DNA of 14,432 nt from Sva-07 sp031398325 (GTDB lineage: Bacteria; Actinomycetota; Acidimicrobiia; Acidimicrobiales; Ilumatobacteraceae), in contig JANNNB010000319.1 of NCBI GenBank assembly GCA_031398325.1, forward strand, positions 1 to 14,432, read 5' to 3'. The position numbers and the translations under genes were made by a program. Of the stretch, positions 5,749 to 14,432 are shown piece after piece (within the stretch, counting starts at the first letter, position 1; each line of letters starts with the position of its first letter). The notes under the pieces were generated by a model that was given only the letters and a program-made list of their open reading frames with translations, had not been told where the DNA came from and did not search any database.

Positions 5749-7167
5749 TCAGACTTCGTGTGGGAGCATCTTGGAACCGGTGTTCGTCGGGGTGTCGATT
5801 CGAGGGAGGTGCACCGTGAAGATCGCGCCGGTGGGTTGATTGGCGCTGTGTTCGATGGTGCCGTGGTGGGCGGCGGCGATGGCTGCGGCGATGGCGAGCC
5901 CGGTGCCTTCGGTGGATGAGTGGTTTGATGTCGGGGCGCGATCGAAGCGGTCGAAGATGCCTGCAGCGCGGTCGGAGCTGATGCCGGGTCCGGTGTCGGC
6001 GACGCCGAGTTGGGTGGTGTCGGCGATGGTCTCCAGGGTCACGGTGATGGTGGTGCCGGGCGGCGTGTGTGTGCGGGCGTTGGTGAGCAGATTGCCGACG
6101 AGTTGGCGGAGGGCGTCGGGGTCGCCATCGACGAATGCGGCACCGGTGCCGAGGTTGGCGTCGATGCGATGGCGGGGGCTGGCGGCACGGGCATCGTCGA
6201 CGGCGTCGGCGGTGATTGCGCTGAGGTCGACCGGCTCGGGTTCGAGGCGACGAATCTGGTCGAGGCGGGCGAGGGTGAGGAGGTCGTCGACGAGGCGTCC
6301 CATTCGTGCGGATTCGGCGTTGATGCGGGTCATTTGTTTGTTGATCGACGTGGGGTCGGTAGCGGTGCCGGAGAGGTAGAGCTCGGAGTAGCCGCGGATC
6401 GAGGTGAGCGGTGTTCGAAGTTCGTGCGACGCATCGGCAAGGAACTGTTTGAGTCGTGCCTCGGCGGATTCCTTCGCTTTGAAGGACTCTTGGATGCGGT
6501 CGAGCATGGTGTTGAGCGCACCGGCCAGGTGCCCGATTTCGGGCATGCCGACGGGTGCGGTGGCGCGTCGGTCGAGGTCGCCGTGGGCGATGGCTTCGGC
6601 GGTCGCGATCATGTCGTCGTAGGGGCGAAGGCTTGCGTGCAGGATCATCCAGAACACGGCGCCGAGCATTGTGACGACGGAGAACAGCGTGACGAGCAGG
6701 GCAAAGCGCAAGGTGTAGACCACCTCTTGGAGGCCGTCGAGCGGTTGAGCGAGCGCAATGTAGCTGCCGTCGTCGAGTCGCGCTGTCAGCACCCGGTAGT
6801 CGACGTCTCCCGTGAGGCTGTCGACTTGGAATGGCGTTCCGTCCCGGTTGACGATCATCGACGCCGTGACGTCGGGGTGCGGGAGTGGGTCAGCGCTGAG
6901 CCCGGCGGGGACGTAGACGATTTCGTCGCGACCGGCCATGATGATCAGCGCTCGTTCGTTGTCGACATCGAACTCGAACACGGTGTCGATATCGGCGGGG
7001 TCGAGGGCGTTGACAAGGGTGACCACGCCGTCGAGCGCGGTGCGCAAGTCGCGGTCGACGGCGTCTTGCAGGCGGTCGCGAACGACCACGACGGTGACGA
7101 CGGAGGCGAGCACGTAAACCGCGATCAACAGGCCGAAGGTCAGCCCGAAAGCGCGGCGACGGCTCAT
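5749..7167 (-). CDS. Sensor histidine kinase (HAMP-HisKA-HATPase)
   Basis: A 472-aa membrane sensor kinase, partner of the response regulator upstream. TM1 about 7-30, extracytoplasmic sensor domain about 31-152, TM2 about 153-176, then a HAMP linker (LRPYDDMIATAEAIAHGDLD, ~180-230), HisKA with ASHELRTPLTSIRGY and phospho-accepting His248, and HATPase with N box NLLTNARTH (359-367), G1 DTGPGI (391-396), F box FDRF (405-408) and G2 GTGLAIA (421-427). All catalytic residues are present; the G2 box reads GTGLA where GxGLG is usual. Start ATG overlaps the regulator stop as ATGA, without a strong SD, so translation is coupled. Layout resembles MprB/BaeS-type kinases that sense envelope stress; the signal is not shown. 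Confidence 0.95.
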   Translation of the reverse strand: MSRRRAFGLTFGLLIAVYVLASVVTVVVVRDRLQDAVDRDLRTALDGVVTLVNALDPADIDTVFEFDVDNERALIIMAGRDEIVYVPAGLSADPLPHPDVTASMIVNRDGTPFQVDSLTGDVDYRVLTARLDDGSYIALAQPLDGLQEVVYTLRFALLVTLFSVVTMLGAVFWMILHASLRPYDDMIATAEAIAHGDLDRRATAPVGMPEIGHLAGALNTMLDRIQESFKAKESAEARLKQFLADASHELRTPLTSIRGYSELYLSGTATDPTSINKQMTRINAESARMGRLVDDLLTLARLDQIRRLEPEPVDLSAITADAVDDARAASPRHRIDANLGTGAAFVDGDPDALRQLVGNLLTNARTHTPPGTTITVTLETIADTTQLGVADTGPGISSDRAAGIFDRFDRAPTSNHSSTEGTGLAIAAAIAAAHHGTIEHSANQPTGAIFTVHLPRIDTPTNTGSKMLPHEV

Positions 7168-7868
7168 CGCGAGCCCTGGCGCAGGCTGTAGCCGACGCCA
7201 CGAATGGTGTGGATGAGTTTCGCTTCGAACGGTTTGTCGACCTTGGCGCGCAGGTAGCTGATGTAGGTCTCGACTGAGCTGACGTCGCCGCCGAAATCGT
7301 ACTGCCAGACATGGTCGAGGATCTGGCGTTTCGACACGACCCGCTCGGCGTTGAGCAACAGGTAGCGCAGCAGCTTGTACTCGGTCGGCGACAGCTCGAC
7401 GGCTGCACCCTGGCGGGTGACCTGGTGGCGGTCATCGTCCATCGTCAGGTCTTCGTATCGGCGAACGGTCGCTGCTTCGGTGTCGGTGTGCCCCGAGCGT
7501 TTGAGCACGGCTCGGATCCGGGCGATGACTTCTTCGAGGCTGAATGGTTTGGTGATGTAGTCGTCACCGCCCTTGGTGAACCCGCTCAGCACTTCGTCGC
7601 TGGCGTCGCGGGCGGTGAGGAAGATCACCGGGGTCTGATCGCGGTCGGCGCGCATCTTGCGGCACACCTCAAACCCGTCGATGTCGGGCATCGTCACGTC
7701 GAGAAGCACCAAATTCGGGGCGAACTCGGCGACCTTGCGCAGCGCCACGAACCCCGATCCGGCAGTCTCGATCTCGAAGCCCTGGAACCGCAACGACGTC
7801 GACAACAGATCGCGGATGTACTCCTCGTCATCGACGACCAGCACCCGCACTGCAACGCTCTCACTCAC
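7164..7868 (-). CDS. OmpR/PhoB-family response regulator
   Basis: The 234-aa regulator has a receiver domain (acid pocket DD at 13-14, phospho-acceptor Asp57 in LLDVTMPD, Thr85 in FLTA, Lys107 in TKPFS) and a C-terminal winged helix (about 135-231) ending IHTIRGVGYSLR, with the DNA-recognition helix in SSVETYISYLRAKV. An earlier GTG at 7877 sits directly on the SD AGGAGG (7882-7877), leaving no spacer, so the GTG at 7868 is preferred: it has 8 bases between SD and start and gives MSESVAVRVLVVDDEE. First gene of the two-gene operon with the kinase. Two boxes of the type bound by this family lie upstream, one 66 bp before this start and one before the divergent MMPL gene, so it probably regulates itself and the transporter. 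Confidence 0.95.
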   Translation of the reverse strand: MSESVAVRVLVVDDEEYIRDLLSTSLRFQGFEIETAGSGFVALRKVAEFAPNLVLLDVTMPDIDGFEVCRKMRADRDQTPVIFLTARDASDEVLSGFTKGGDDYITKPFSLEEVIARIRAVLKRSGHTDTEAATVRRYEDLTMDDDRHQVTRQGAAVELSPTEYKLLRYLLLNAERVVSKRQILDHVWQYDFGGDVSSVETYISYLRAKVDKPFEAKLIHTIRGVGYSLRQGSR

Positions 7869-7933
7869 GTTTGTCACCTCCTCTGGCTTCCGACGACCGG
7901 CATCGATCCGTCGAAGTGAGTCAACCTCATCAT

Positions 7934-7952
7934 CCTGAAAGAGTCCTCAGAG
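7934..7952 (-). promoter_or_regulatory. Putative response-regulator box, operon-proximal copy
   Basis: Read on the minus strand this is CTCTGAGGACTCTTTCAGG, made of two heptads TCTGAGG and TTTCAGG with an 11-bp period. OmpR/PhoB-family dimers bind such tandem half-sites one helical turn apart. It lies 66 bp upstream of the regulator GTG, pointing at the regulator-kinase operon. It differs at 2 of 19 positions from the mirror copy at 8030-8048. Confidence 0.5.
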
Positions 7953-8029
7953 TTCTCGCAGACCTCGTCGAAAGCGCGTGCGTTGAGTGTGCTCGTCGAC
8001 TGCGGGATTCCGATGACTTCCTTGAGCTT

Positions 8030-8048
8030 CTCTGAGGGCGCTTTCAGG
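8030..8048 (+). promoter_or_regulatory. Putative response-regulator box, MMPL-proximal copy
   Basis: Plus-strand CTCTGAGGGCGCTTTCAGG, the inverted partner of the box at 7934-7952 (17 of 19 identical), 77 bp away from it and 91 bp upstream of the MMPL start. Same two-heptad, 11-bp-period structure. Each box is oriented toward the gene it precedes, which suggests coordinated control of both divergent transcripts. A short 6-bp-stem hairpin (8091-8107) lies between this box and the MMPL gene. Confidence 0.5.
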
Positions 8049-8139
8049 TCGGCGGAGTGGGATGAAGGTCGGCCTCGATCTTCGGGACCCCAGCCCTCCC
8101 TGGGCTGCGCCCTACAGCTTCACCTCTCAGGAGGACCCC

Positions 8140-10374
8140 ATGTCCAAGCTCTTGTACCGTCTCGGAAGGTTCTCGGTCCGTCACCGTGGACTGATGCTCA
8201 TCGGATGGGTCGTCGTGCTGGCGGCGGTCATCACCGGCGGGAGCATGGCCGGCGGGGAGACCTCAGACGAGTTCTCGATCCCGGGCACCGAGTCCCAACA
8301 GGCGTTCGACCTGCTCGACGATCGCTTCCCCGATCAGTCAGGCACCTCGGCCCGGATCGTGTTCGCCACTCAGGACGGTACCCCGATCGTCGAGACCCGC
8401 ACGGCGATCGACGACACACTCGCTGAAGCCGCTGCGTTGCCGGGAGTGGTCGCCGTGTCGAACCCGTTCGACGACGGGACGGTTTCGGCCGATGGCACGA
8501 CCGCCTATGCCGACGTCCGCTACGAAGTCGAGACTGCCGACGTCGGTATCGGCGGGCTCGACGCGCTGTTGGAGACAGCGGCGATCTCCGAGGCCAACGG
8601 TGTGCAAGTCGAGTTCAGCGGCGACGTCGTGTCCGGCAACGCCGAGGACGAACCGCCGACCTCGGAGCTGATCGGTCTGGCCGTGGCAGTCGTCGTGTTG
8701 CTGTTCGCGTTCGGGTCGGTGCTCGCGATGGGTCTGCCGTTGTTCACCGCACTGCTGGGGCTCGGAATCGGCCTGGGCGGGATCACGCTGATGTCGGCCT
8801 TCATGGACCTGTCATCGGAGGCGCCGACGCTGGCGACGATGATCGGACTCGCCGTCGGGATCGACTACGCGCTGTTCATCGTCACCCGCCATCGGCAGAA
8901 TCTCGCCGACGGATTCAGCGTCGAGGAGTCGGCGGCTCGCGCCAATGCGACTGCCGGCTCGGCTGTCGTGTTCGCCGGGGGCACTGTCGTCATCGCGATC
9001 TCCGGGCTCGCCGTGGTCGGAATCCCCTTCCTGACCGTCATGGGCCTCGCCGCTGCGGCCACCGTTTCGATCGCCGTGCTCGTGGCCATCTCCCTGCTTC
9101 CGGCCCTGCTCGGTCTCGTCGGCACCAACATCGACCGCTGGAAAGCTCCGTTCACCAAGACGCGCACATCCTTTGCCGACCACGAGACGTTGGGACATCG
9201 TTGGGCCCGCACAGTCACCGCGCGGCCCGGCGTGTCACTCGTGGCAGGTCTTGCGGTGATGGGCGTGCTGGCGATCCCGATGCTCGACATGCGCCTCGGC
9301 ATGACCGACGACGGCACCCAACCCGAAACCTCGACCGAACGCGTCGCTTACGACCTGCTCGTCGACGGCTTCGGTCCTGGCTTCAACGGCCCACTCACCG
9401 TCGTCATCGACACCAGGGGCAACCCCGACCCGCAGTCCGTGGTCGCTGCCTACAGCGACGCGATCGTTGCCACCGAGGGGATCGACAGCGTCGCGCCTGC
9501 CGAGTTCAACGAAGCCGGTGACACTGCCGTGCTCTCAGCGACCCCCACCACGGGTCCGAGCGATGCCGACACCGAGTCGCTGGTGAACGAGCTTCGCAAC
9601 GACGTGTTCCCCGGCATCGAAGCCGCCACCGGCACTGAAATTGCGCTCACGGGGGGTACGGCATCGAACATCGACGTTGCGCACAAGATGAGCTCAGCGC
9701 TCCCGACGTTCATGATCGTCGTGCTCGGCCTCACCTTCGTGTTGCTGCTGGTCGCCTTCCGGTCGTTGCTCGTCCCGCTCAAGGCGTCGCTGGCCATCCT
9801 GCTGTCGATTGCGTCGAGCTTCGGTGTCGTCGTAGCCGTGTTCCAATGGGGATGGCTGCAGCAACTGGTCGGTCTCAACACCACGGTTCCGATCGTCAGC
9901 TTCATGCCGATCATGCTTTTCGCGATCTTGTTCGGGTTGTCGATGGACTACGAGGTGTTCATCATGAGCCGCATCAAGGAGGAGTACACCCGTACCGGCG
10001 AGCCCAAGGAGAGCGTCGTCGCCGGGTTGACCTCGTCGGCCCGTGTGATCACCGCCGCTGCGTTGATCATGATCAGCGTGTTCGCCGCATTCGTGCTCGG
10101 CGACGAACCGGTGATCAAGATGTTCGGTGTCGGACTCGCCGTCGCCGTCTTCTTGGACGCCACGGTCGTGCGCATGCTCATCGTCCCCGCGGCCATGTCA
10201 CTGCTGGGCGAGGCCGCGTGGAAACTGCCCCGCTGGCTCGACCGGATCATCCCCAATCTCGACATCGAAGGCGAACACCTGATGGCCGAACTCGAATCCG
10301 ATCCCGCGACGCCCAGTCACCTTGGCGCCGACGAACTCGACAATGAGTTCGACCGGGAATCAGTCGGCGTCTAG
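8140..10374 (+). CDS. MMPL-family (RND superfamily) transporter
   Basis: A 744-aa inner-membrane transporter with the two-fold MMPL architecture: TM1 near residues 17-37, an extracytoplasmic domain of about 130 residues, a five-helix bundle, a central loop, TM7, a second extracytoplasmic domain and a second five-helix bundle. Both proton-relay motifs are present: GIDYALFIVTRHRQ with Asp242-Tyr243, and SMDYEVFIMSRIKEE with Asp603-Tyr604, equivalent to the DY pairs of MmpL3. It should therefore use proton motive force to export lipids or hydrophobic compounds. Start chosen at 8140 because AGGAGG ends 5 bases upstream and the protein then begins MSKLLYRLGRFSVRHR; the frame is open to 8062 but the added part is non-coding in character. 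Divergent from a two-component system with shared box sequences between them. Size suits the shorter actinobacterial MMPL class; substrate unknown. Confidence 0.95.
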   Translation: MSKLLYRLGRFSVRHRGLMLIGWVVVLAAVITGGSMAGGETSDEFSIPGTESQQAFDLLDDRFPDQSGTSARIVFATQDGTPIVETRTAIDDTLAEAAALPGVVAVSNPFDDGTVSADGTTAYADVRYEVETADVGIGGLDALLETAAISEANGVQVEFSGDVVSGNAEDEPPTSELIGLAVAVVVLLFAFGSVLAMGLPLFTALLGLGIGLGGITLMSAFMDLSSEAPTLATMIGLAVGIDYALFIVTRHRQNLADGFSVEESAARANATAGSAVVFAGGTVVIAISGLAVVGIPFLTVMGLAAAATVSIAVLVAISLLPALLGLVGTNIDRWKAPFTKTRTSFADHETLGHRWARTVTARPGVSLVAGLAVMGVLAIPMLDMRLGMTDDGTQPETSTERVAYDLLVDGFGPGFNGPLTVVIDTRGNPDPQSVVAAYSDAIVATEGIDSVAPAEFNEAGDTAVLSATPTTGPSDADTESLVNELRNDVFPGIEAATGTEIALTGGTASNIDVAHKMSSALPTFMIVVLGLTFVLLLVAFRSLLVPLKASLAILLSIASSFGVVVAVFQWGWLQQLVGLNTTVPIVSFMPIMLFAILFGLSMDYEVFIMSRIKEEYTRTGEPKESVVAGLTSSARVITAAALIMISVFAAFVLGDEPVIKMFGVGLAVAVFLDATVVRMLIVPAAMSLLGEAAWKLPRWLDRIIPNLDIEGEHLMAELESDPATPSHLGADELDNEFDRESVGV

Positions 10375-10409
10375 TCCGGATACCGACGGCCACCCACCAC
10401 GCCGGAATC

Positions 10410-10438
10410 GGCCCCCGCAGCCACCTGCTGCGGGGGCC
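10410..10438 (+). terminator. Perfect 12-bp-stem hairpin between MMPL and ABC/FtsX genes
   Basis: GGCCCCCGCAGC-CACCT-GCTGCGGGGGCC folds into a 12-bp perfect, very GC-rich stem with a 5-base loop, 35 bp after the MMPL stop and 28 bp before the ABC start. No U-tract follows. In high-GC actinobacteria such hairpins can act as terminators without a U-tail; it could also be a partial terminator or protect the 3' end of the MMPL message inside one operon. Confidence 0.65.
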
Positions 10439-10466
10439 AGCCAACCCGCTCGCGAATGGAGACACC

Positions 10467-11284
<818 letters not shown>

Positions 11285-11288
<4 letters not shown>

Positions 11289-13825
11289 ACGGCTTGGCGC
11301 GTGCGTCGATCCGCTTCCGCCCGGCGTCGTTCATCGGCACGTTCGTCGCTTTGCTGGCCGCGTCCATCGTCGCGATGGCCTGCGGGTCGCTGCTGCAGAC
11401 CGGTCTCACTGCGCGCGTCGAGCCGGTCCGTTACGCGGACGCGCCGATCGTGGTGTCGGCCGATCAGTTCGCCCGGCGCGTCGTCACCAGCGCCGGAGAC
11501 CGCGAGGAGATCGCTGGCGTGCTCCCCGAGGGTGCTCGAATAGACGCCTCGCTGGCGGCCACGATCCTCGCCGTACCGGGCGTCGCCGACGCCATGCCCG
11601 ACTTGGCAGTTGAGCTCATAGGTGACGACATCGGAGCGCTGACCGGACGCGACTGGTCGGCTCGCGAAATCGATCACGCCGCCAGGACCGCCCTCGTCGA
11701 CGGGGACGCGCCGGGTCCCGACGACGTCGTGCTCGACGCGCAAACCGCTCGATCGTCCCGGCTGGCAGTCGGAGACATGGTTGCGGTGACCGCTCCCGAC
11801 GGTGTCCACGAGTTCCGCGTTTCCGGGATCGTTGCGGAGCGTACCGCGACGGCATCGGACGGCCCATCGGCCAGCACTGCGTCAGCGTGGTTCGCCGATG
11901 GCGTGGCTCCCTCGCTCGCCGGAGCTCCAGGTCGCGCCGATGCGATCGCCGTGTTCACCAACGACGGGACCGACATCGGTGATGTCAAGGACGAGCTGAG
12001 CAATCTGCTTGGACCGGACGGGAAGGTACACACAGGCTCAGCGCGCGGCGAACTCGAGGCACCCAACCTCCCCACCGCGAAGGAGCTGCTGATCGGCCTC
12101 GGCGGTTCGTTCGGCGGCGTGGCGACGTTCGCGTCCATCTTCGTCGTGATCGCCACGATCGCACTGGCGATCAGTCAGCGCGGTCGAGAAATCGCCCTGC
12201 TGCGCGCGATCGGCGCGACGCCCAGACAGATCCGTCGAATGGTCGCGTCCGAGGCCGTGCTCGTCGCCCCCCTCGCCGGTGCCGCAGGGATCCTGCCCGG
12301 TTTGCTTCTCGCCAGGTGGTGGTTCAGCCAGCTCATCGACCGCGGCGCCGTGCCCCACGGCGTGCAGATGTCCACCGGGTTCATTCCCGCCGGGGCTGCC
12401 GTCGGCGCCGGGCTGCTCGCCGCACTGACAGGCGGCTACGCCGCATCGCGCCGGCCCGCCCGCACGCCGCCGAGTCAGGCGCTCGGAGACGCGGCCGTCG
12501 AGCGTCGCAGTCTGGGTCGCGTCAGGCGGGTCTTCGGTATCGTCGCGATCGGCGGCGGAGTGGTCCTGTCCATCTTCAGCTACCAGCTCGATGGTGGCAG
12601 CGCGGCGATCACGTCGATTCTCGTCGTGATGATCTTCCTGATCGCCGTCGCCCTGCTCGGCCCGGCGATCTCCCGGGCGGCGACCGCCGTGCTCGGTCTA
12701 CCGCTGCGTCGCGGTTCTGCATCGAGTTCGCTCGCAGCTGCGAACTCGGGCGCGAACTCACGTCGCCTCGCGTCGGCGATCACGCCCATCGCCCTCGTGA
12801 TCGGCTCGAGTGGGGTGCTGCTGTTCATCCAGTCGACGGTCGCCGACGCGACACGGGCCGACATCCGCAACGGCCTCGTTGCCGACTACGTGATCACCAG
12901 TGACGGGCCCGGACTGCCGGCCACGACCGCTGCCCGTGCGGCCGAGGTGCCGGGTGTGGATTCAGCGGTGGGCGTGTTGCGCTCCGACGTGCTCTACAAC
13001 GGGTTCGAGGAGTTCGAGGCGGCCGACGCGATCGGCGTCACCGGTGACCTCTCGCAGCTCGACGAGGTACTCGACCTCGGGGTCACGCAAGGCTCGCTCG
13101 CCGACGTCGGCGACACGACGGTGGCACTCGACCACCTCCTGGCCCAGGGCCTCGAGGCCGACCTCGGCGACACCGTCGACCTCAGACTCGGCGACGGCAC
13201 CAAGCACTCGCCCCGAGTCGTAGCGATCTACGACCACGGTCTCGGGCTCGGGCAGGTAGTTCTACCGTACGACCTCCTCGCCGGCCATGTTCGGGCCGCC
13301 TACGAAGCCGAGGTGCTGGTCGCGCAAACGGGCGGGGCCGAAACCACAACGGTGGCCGACGGGCTGCGGGCACTCGACATCCCGGGCGCGACGGTGACCG
13401 ACCGTGACGGATACGCGGCCAGGGTCGACAAGGACCTCGAGCTCGAGGCCTGGACCAGTCGTGTCATGGCTTCGGTGTTCGGTGGCTTTGCCGCCATCAC
13501 CGCCATCAACACGCTCGTGATGGTCGTGTTCGATCGGCGTCGAGAGGTCGCCCTGCTCCGGCTCACCGGTACGACCCGACGACAGGTGCAAGCGATGTTC
13601 CGCTGGGAGGCGGCGATCGTGGCCATCACCGGCATCGGCCTCGGCGTCGTCATTGCAGGGGTCACGCTGAACGGCTTCGCACGAGGCGCGACCGGCGGGT
13701 CGCCGTACGTGCCGCCGCTACAAGGGCTCGGCATCGTGGCGGGCGCCGCGATCATCGCGTTCGGCGCAATGGCACTGCCGGCGCGCACGCTGATGCGACG
13801 TCCCCCCAAGGCCGGCGGCGAGTAG
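11285..13825 (+). CDS. FtsX-family ABC transporter permease, double FtsX domain
   Basis: An 846-aa permease with two FtsX halves on one chain. TM1 about 15-38 is followed by a large extracytoplasmic domain (~40-275), then a three-helix FtsX core carrying REIALLRAIGATPRQIRR (301-318), two further helices (the second near residues 418-432), a second extracytoplasmic domain (~525-735) and a second FtsX core with REVALLRLTGTTRRQVQ (753-769). The end reads MALPARTLMRRPP, the usual cytoplasmic tail. One chain with two halves is the layout common in actinobacterial 'FtsX-like permease family' proteins; with the ATPase it would form a complex that pulls lipids, peptides or drugs from the outer leaflet or cell wall. 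Coupled to the ATPase by a 4-base ATGA overlap. Substrate unknown. Confidence 0.95.
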
Positions 13826-13877
13826 CCGCAACGAAAACGCAACCACCCTGAAGACAGAACCAACTTGAGAGGTCACC

Positions 13878-14432
13878 ATGAGCATTCCGAAATTCTCTGT
13901 CAGCGGCGGGCCGATGTCCGACCGGCCAGACCTTGATCTGGTCTTTTGGCCGGGCTCGGTGCGAAACTTGCCCTTCGAGGACCATGTGACAGCTGCTGCG
14001 GCCGGCGGCTTCACCAGCATGGCCATTGCGCCGGACTTCGTGAAGGAGGCAGCAACCCGGGGCAAGACGATTCGAGACCTCGTCTCGATCGCCGAAGATG
14101 CCGGTGTCCCGATCCGGCACCTCGACACGATCACCGACTGGGCACCTGTCCGGTATCCCGCCTGGCTCGAGGGTCCGTTGCTGAGTCGATTTGACGTGTC
14201 GATGGACGAAGGCCTTCGGATGGCGGAGGCGCTCGGGGTCGACACAATCTTGGCGTTTCCAGGGTTCGACATGTCCGAAGCTGCGCCGCTCGACATTCTT
14301 GCGGACGGATTCGGGCGCCTTGTCGACCGAGCGGCCGACATCGGCGCCGCCGTGCAACTCGAGTTCGCACCGATGCTTGGCGTACCGAACCTCGCGAGTG
14401 CCTGGGACATCGTTCGTGAATCGGATCGGCCC
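13878..14432 (+). CDS. Sugar phosphate isomerase/epimerase (AP endonuclease 2-like TIM barrel), 5' part
   Basis: The first 185 residues of a protein that continues beyond the window. Signs of the xylose isomerase-like TIM-barrel family (IolE/IolI/EndoIV fold): a first strand DLVFWPGSVRNLPFEDHVTA followed by an alternation of strands and helices (FTSMAIAP, AGVPIRHLDTI, LGVDTILAFPGF), and AVQLEFAPML with the glutamate that is metal-binding in this family. The alpha-helix DEGLRMAEALGVD before the strand is the family's 'A-x-x-L-G' element. SD GAGAGG precedes the ATG by 5 bases. It starts 52 bp after the FtsX-type permease on the same strand, but its metabolic nature suggests a separate function; no hairpin is seen in the gap. 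Specific reaction unknown. Confidence 0.85.
   Translation, partial: MSIPKFSVSGGPMSDRPDLDLVFWPGSVRNLPFEDHVTAAAAGGFTSMAIAPDFVKEAATRGKTIRDLVSIAEDAGVPIRHLDTITDWAPVRYPAWLEGPLLSRFDVSMDEGLRMAEALGVDTILAFPGFDMSEAAPLDILADGFGRLVDRAADIGAAVQLEFAPMLGVPNLASAWDIVRESDRP

Noticed and set aside
6010..7191. Plus-strand open frame (393 codons) opposite the histidine kinase
   Set aside because: It is the antisense of a gene with all kinase motifs; composition is Val/Glu/Asp/Gly-rich and shows no fold signature.
7869..7877. Upstream GTG at 7877 as start of the response regulator
   Set aside because: It directly abuts and overlaps the AGGAGG SD with no spacer; GTG at 7868 has a normal 8-base spacing.
8062..8139. 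Upstream ATG at 8062 as start of the MMPL gene
   Set aside because: The added 26 residues resemble leader sequence and contain a small hairpin; the SD at 8129-8134 fits the ATG at 8140.

Overview
The window is GC-rich DNA with strong G/C preference at third codon positions, SD sites of the AGGAGG type, ATGA start/stop overlaps, and gene families typical of Actinomycetota (DUF6518-like membrane protein, DrrAB-like exporter, OmpR/HAMP two-component system beside an MMPL transporter). An Acidimicrobiia-like actinobacterium fits, but that placement is an inference without marker genes.

Left part (1-2656): the 3' end of an EamA-type transporter meets a DUF6518-like membrane protein tail to tail, followed on the minus strand by a zinc-independent quinone oxidoreductase and an unrecognised 138-aa ORF.

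Middle part (2651-5660), all minus strand: an ABC-2 exporter operon (ATPase, permease, RidA-like protein) lies between two diverged copies (60 of 70 bases identical) of a 70-bp direct repeat. Just upstream of each copy, in the minus-strand sense, is a broken gene. One is the first ~45 codons of a histidine phosphatase with intact SD and RHG motif. The other is an internal piece of a PAP2-type phosphatase. This is the most unusual part of the window: a repeat that twice marks the point where a gene was cut.

Right part (5749-13825): a histidine kinase and OmpR/PhoB-type regulator (minus strand) are divergent from an MMPL transporter and a MacB-like ABC ATPase plus double-FtsX permease (plus strand). 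The intergenic region between regulator and MMPL holds two mirror-image 19-bp boxes (17 of 19 identical). Each is built as two heptads 11 bp apart, the layout expected for OmpR/PhoB-type regulators. The simplest reading is an envelope-stress or export module in which the regulator controls both its own operon and the transporter. A perfect 12-bp-stem hairpin separates MMPL from the ABC/FtsX pair.

Right edge (13878-14432): the 5' part of a TIM-barrel sugar phosphate isomerase/epimerase, cut by the window end. No RNA genes, CRISPR arrays or intact transposases were seen.
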